From JADJNW01 sp964549655 (lineage in GTDB: Bacteria; Bacteroidota; Bacteroidia; Chitinophagales; Saprospiraceae), in assembly GCA_964549655.1 (NCBI GenBank), contig CAZJXN010000198.1:1-8295 (forward strand): a stretch of DNA of 8,295 bases, read 5' to 3'. Shown here piece by piece: positions 6,940 through 8,295 of the stretch (positions are counted from its first letter, which is position 1; every line of letters begins with the position of its first letter). Under the pieces are notes generated by a model that was given only the letters and a program-made list of their open reading frames with translations, did not search any database and was not told the DNA's origin. The position numbers and the translations under genes are program-made.

Positions 6940-8186
6940 GGACAATACTGGGTGATGTAATTCAATCCTAACAGTAGAAAAAAAGAATAAAGTGCCACGC
7001 CGAGCGAGTTTTCAATCGTACTTTCGGTCAAAAAAGAGCAGAAAATCACGACATTGAAAGCCAGAAACAGCGGTTGCCGATAATTATTATTATACAAAAT
7101 GGGATAAAAAAATGCCAAACTAAATAAAAAGAGTCCGACTAAACCAGTGCCGGCAAATACCCATACAAATTGATTGTGTGGCAGCTTTATTTCCGGTGCT
7201 TGTGGATATTCCTGGGCATACAATTCACGCATTTCCTGTCGAAGATTGCCTGCGCCCACGCCTTGCAAAGGATTTTCACCTGCTAATTGCAACCCCAATA
7301 AAATGGATGTAAATCGCCCAGAATCCGAGTAATTTTCGCCTTTTCCAGCCGTGTGCATTTCCAAATCTTCCTTTACGTAGCCTACTTTTGCATTAAATGT
7401 TGGAAAAAATAAATAAGCGATGACGGGCATTGCGATTAAAGTAGCTACCATGGCGGCTGCTTTTAAATATTGTTGGGTCGTATTTACAAAATGAATTAAT
7501 AACACTACCAATCCTGCATATGAAGATGCCAATCCGCTTCGTACCGCTAAAAAAAAGATAAATCCAAATAAAAAGAGCGTTGCAAATTTTATAAAATATC
7601 GTTCCCAAGTATACCGAGTGTAATATCGCTCCCACCAAAGCCAGCCGCCACAAATGATGCCTAAAGATAATAAAAGGCTGAATCGGATGTGATTGCAAGG
7701 CGTTGGTACTGCTTTTCCGTGTTTAATGGATTCATTAATAGCTGCGAAGTCCAGTAAATAATTAATACCGATACCGATACAAGTGATACATAATAAAATT
7801 AACAAGAAATAAGTCAGTCCTAAATATTGCCTTCTTGTAAATACGGGTAAGCCCAAAAATGCAATGGGTAAGATTAAAAACGGTAACTTGATACGCAACC
7901 TTTCTATCCAATAACTCCAATCTTCGGTTTGCCAGCCACTTAGCAATACCAGTAAAAAAAAGAGCGTCACCATCCAGTATGCCGGTTGGTTTCCAAACTG
8001 TTTTAAATTTTGTAACAGCACCGGATTGAGTCTAATTTTCAGCTTTCCGTCTATTTTATTCCAATCGAAAAGCCCGACAAATGCCAGTCCGAACATACTG
8101 ACCGATACCAAAAATCGAGTGTATATCAGTGCGACCATAAACAGTACACACAGTGCCAGTGCCAATTGTTGTTTGTTAATCCTCAT
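6879..8186 (-). CDS. O-antigen ligase / polymerase family membrane protein (Wzy_C-like)
   Basis: 435 residues from the ATG at 8186; a TTG three codons further up (8195) is a less likely start. About ten to twelve hydrophobic helices span the protein. The family core is visible in AVRSGLASSYAGL (Arg216), SGRFTSILLGL (Arg291), then NPLQGVGAGNLRQ and the periplasmic-loop motif LPHNQFVWVFAGTGLVGL (His337). A late FLTESTIEN stretch resembles the end of Bacteroidetes members. WaaL-type members join a polyprenyl-pyrophosphate-linked O-chain to lipid A-core at the periplasmic face of the inner membrane, and an Arg and a His are known to be essential in them. Related Wzy polymerases and protein O-oligosaccharyltransferases look alike, so the substrate cannot be fixed; I give no gene symbol. 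Its final 20 residues, after the last helix, are encoded opposite the rhomboid C-terminus. Confidence 0.84.
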   Translation of the reverse strand: MRINKQQLALALCVLFMVALIYTRFLVSVSMFGLAFVGLFDWNKIDGKLKIRLNPVLLQNLKQFGNQPAYWMVTLFFLLVLLSGWQTEDWSYWIERLRIKLPFLILPIAFLGLPVFTRRQYLGLTYFLLILLCITCIGIGINYLLDFAAINESIKHGKAVPTPCNHIRFSLLLSLGIICGGWLWWERYYTRYTWERYFIKFATLFLFGFIFFLAVRSGLASSYAGLVVLLIHFVNTTQQYLKAAAMVATLIAMPVIAYLFFPTFNAKVGYVKEDLEMHTAGKGENYSDSGRFTSILLGLQLAGENPLQGVGAGNLRQEMRELYAQEYPQAPEIKLPHNQFVWVFAGTGLVGLFLFSLAFFYPILYNNNYRQPLFLAFNVVIFCSFLTESTIENSLGVALYSFFLLLGLNYITQYCPQTNLLSSYGRLRRAPNLVR

Positions 8187-8277
8187 CTTCAGCAATCAAA
8201 GTGTTATCTCGTGAAACTATTTTACAGGACGTTAGAGTTAATCTATAACGTTGGTATGCCTGTTGTTAAAAAACCTT

Positions 8278-8285
8278 TAACTTTG
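8278..8285 (+). promoter_or_regulatory. TAACTTTG word, possible -7 element facing out of the window
   Basis: TAACTTTG matches the Bacteroidetes -7 consensus TAnnTTTG at every fixed position. It reads rightward, away from the ligase gene, as for a divergent gene beyond the right edge. A -33 TTTG at the usual 19-21 nt upstream is not present; the nearest TTG words are at 12 and 24 nt. This is therefore a weak call. Confidence 0.3.
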
Positions 8286-8295
8286 TGGTTGTAGC

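Noticed and set aside
8193..8195. TTG as the ligase start, giving 438 residues.
   Set aside because: An ATG three codons downstream is a commoner start, and no ribosome-binding site favours the TTG.
8266..8295. A minus-strand frame from the right edge to TAA at 8266-8268 could be the end of another gene (about nine residues, ending TTTKLKVF).
   Set aside because: It is too short to judge, another frame is also open through the edge, and a divergent promoter word overlaps it.

Overview
The window looks like a chromosomal stretch of a Bacteroidota (Bacteroidetes) bacterium. The main reason is the 1,665-residue minus-strand protein. It joins a gingipain-like C25 peptidase domain to a type IX secretion (T9SS) C-terminal sorting tail, a combination typical of that phylum. 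AT-rich leaders without Shine-Dalgarno sequences, TAnnTTTG-like promoter words and short degenerate intergenic repeats agree with this. Genus or species cannot be fixed from the sequence alone.

Layout. (1) Bases 2-751 (+): the C-terminal part of a multi-pass membrane glycosyltransferase resembling GT39/PMT-type enzymes, cut by the left window edge. Its last codons run through a repeat-like patch. (2) Bases 752-848: a short convergent junction of degenerate short repeats and a small TCCCGC/GCGGGA hairpin. (3) Bases 849-5846 (-): a PorU2-like C25 cysteine peptidase with signal peptide, catalytic His629/Cys659, several beta-sandwich segments, a probable ILEI/PANDER-like (FAM3-like) segment and a T9SS tail. 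(4) Bases 5847-6252: a divergent AT-rich intergenic region with a candidate promoter for the peptidase, a 9-bp inverted repeat and a hairpin-forming array of degenerate 6-mers next to the rhomboid start. (5) Bases 6253-6939 (+): a complete rhomboid intramembrane serine protease with Ser130/His196. (6) Bases 6879-8186 (-): an O-antigen ligase/polymerase-family membrane protein whose 3' end overlaps the rhomboid gene by 61 bp. (7) Bases 8187-8295: the ligase upstream region with a dyad and a TAACTTTG word facing out of the window.

How they may work together. Gene orientations alternate (+, -, +, -), so no two genes here form an operon. The shared theme is the cell envelope: glycan assembly (GT39-like protein, O-antigen ligase) and surface protein processing (C25/T9SS sortase-like protein, rhomboid). 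In Porphyromonas gingivalis the T9SS sortase PorU attaches cargo to A-LPS, whose synthesis needs an O-antigen ligase. A functional link here is therefore conceivable, but proximity is the only evidence. I see no RNA genes, CRISPR array, transposase or phage gene. The most unusual items are the mosaic peptidase, the overlapping convergent gene pair and the repeat structures between and inside genes.
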